Assembly: GCA_003514305.1 (NCBI GenBank)
Contig: DORE01000223.1
Coordinates: forward strand, 1 to 5,458
DNA length: 5,458 bases
Direction of reading: 5' to 3'
DNA from: Gammaproteobacteria bacterium
Lineage (GTDB): Bacteria > Pseudomonadota > Gammaproteobacteria > Pseudomonadales > Pseudohongiellaceae
Every line of letters begins with the position of its first letter. The first letter of the stretch is position 1. The position numbers and the translations under genes are program-made. This document shows positions 5,217 to 5,458 of the stretch, one piece after another. The notes under the pieces are model-generated. The model had not been told where the DNA came from. It worked only from the letters and a program-made list of their open reading frames with translations, and did not search any database.

Positions 5217-5458
5217 ATGAAACTTTTCGCTTTCATCCACCGATGGCTTGGGGTCGTGCTAGGACCCTTCTTCGCGATGTGGTTTTTTAGCGGAATAGTT
5301 ATGATGTACGTGCCGTTCCCATCGGTGTCCGATGAGGAACGGTTTACATACATGTCTCCCATTAATACTGAAGCGATAACCACGACACCTGCCTCTGCAG
5401 CAGCGGAGTGTGGCGAAGCAAAGATCACAGGTCTCCGGCTAATTGCACTCGACGGGCG
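5217..5458 (+). CDS. PepSY-domain transmembrane protein, N-terminal part (runs off right edge)
   Basis: The first 80 codons are present. The start MKLFAFIHRWLGVVLGPFFA and the first membrane helix (about 10-32) with the HRWLG and FFSGIVMMYV motifs are typical of PepSY-associated inner-membrane proteins. After the helix comes PFPSVSDEERF, then a periplasmic stretch (LRLIALDG) that looks like the beginning of a PepSY repeat. Relatives are often about 400-550 residues with several membrane helices. Some members next to siderophore receptors (FoxB, PiuB type) reduce ferric siderophores or help release the iron. Here the gene starts 13 bp after the receptor stop, so co-transcription is very likely. 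No good Shine-Dalgarno is visible before ATG 5217, so translation may be coupled to the receptor. The role in chelate handling is inferred from the neighbour. The C-terminal domains are outside the window. Confidence 0.85.
   Translation, partial: MKLFAFIHRWLGVVLGPFFAMWFFSGIVMMYVPFPSVSDEERFTYMSPINTEAITTTPASAAAECGEAKITGLRLIALDG

Noticed and set aside
5096..5428. 110-codon minus-strand ORF at the right edge
   Set aside because: It is antisense to the end of the TonB receptor and the PepSY start, both clearly coding on the plus strand.

Overview
The window most likely comes from a Gram-negative bacterium with moderate GC. The main evidence is a full-length TonB-dependent outer-membrane receptor followed by the start of a PepSY-type inner-membrane protein, a pairing common in Proteobacteria. 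A gammaproteobacterium, perhaps marine, is plausible, but nothing here fixes the taxonomy.

Layout. (1) Positions 1-160, minus strand: N-terminal part of an unidentified protein that runs off the left edge. (2) 161-307: a divergent intergenic region with two perfect 12-bp palindromes whose centres lie exactly 20 bp apart, and a 9-bp inverted repeat whose right arm lies inside the next gene. (3) 308-748, plus strand: an unrecognised 146-residue protein with four Cys pairs (CxxC or CxC), probably zinc binding. (4) 749-1359: about 600 bp without a credible gene, holding two perfect hairpins. (5) 1360-2084, minus strand: two small phage-type genes, an AlpA-family excision/transcription regulator and a phage terminase small subunit. 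No integrase, primase, capsid or large terminase is present. (6) 2269-2748, minus strand: the first three transmembrane segments of a ZIP-family metal transporter, followed by an unrelated-looking hydrophilic tail; the metal-site half of the protein is missing. (7) 2749-2971: the upstream region of the receptor, with a near-palindromic operator-like site, a good -10 hexamer and a strong Shine-Dalgarno sequence. (8) 2972-5203, plus strand: a TonB-dependent siderophore-receptor-like protein. (9) From 5217, plus strand: a PepSY transmembrane protein, cut by the right edge.

How the parts fit. The right half is a two-gene metal-uptake operon: the receptor would bring a metal chelate across the outer membrane, and the PepSY membrane protein may act on it at the inner membrane, for example by reducing ferric siderophore. 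The left half looks like accessory, partly decayed DNA. The co-directional terS and alpA pair is the kind of gene content seen in phage satellites (PICI-like or P4-like elements), which use their own small terminase to redirect a helper phage's packaging. The ZIP gene is cut short just beside this pair, so an insertion or deletion at that junction is an attractive but unproven explanation.
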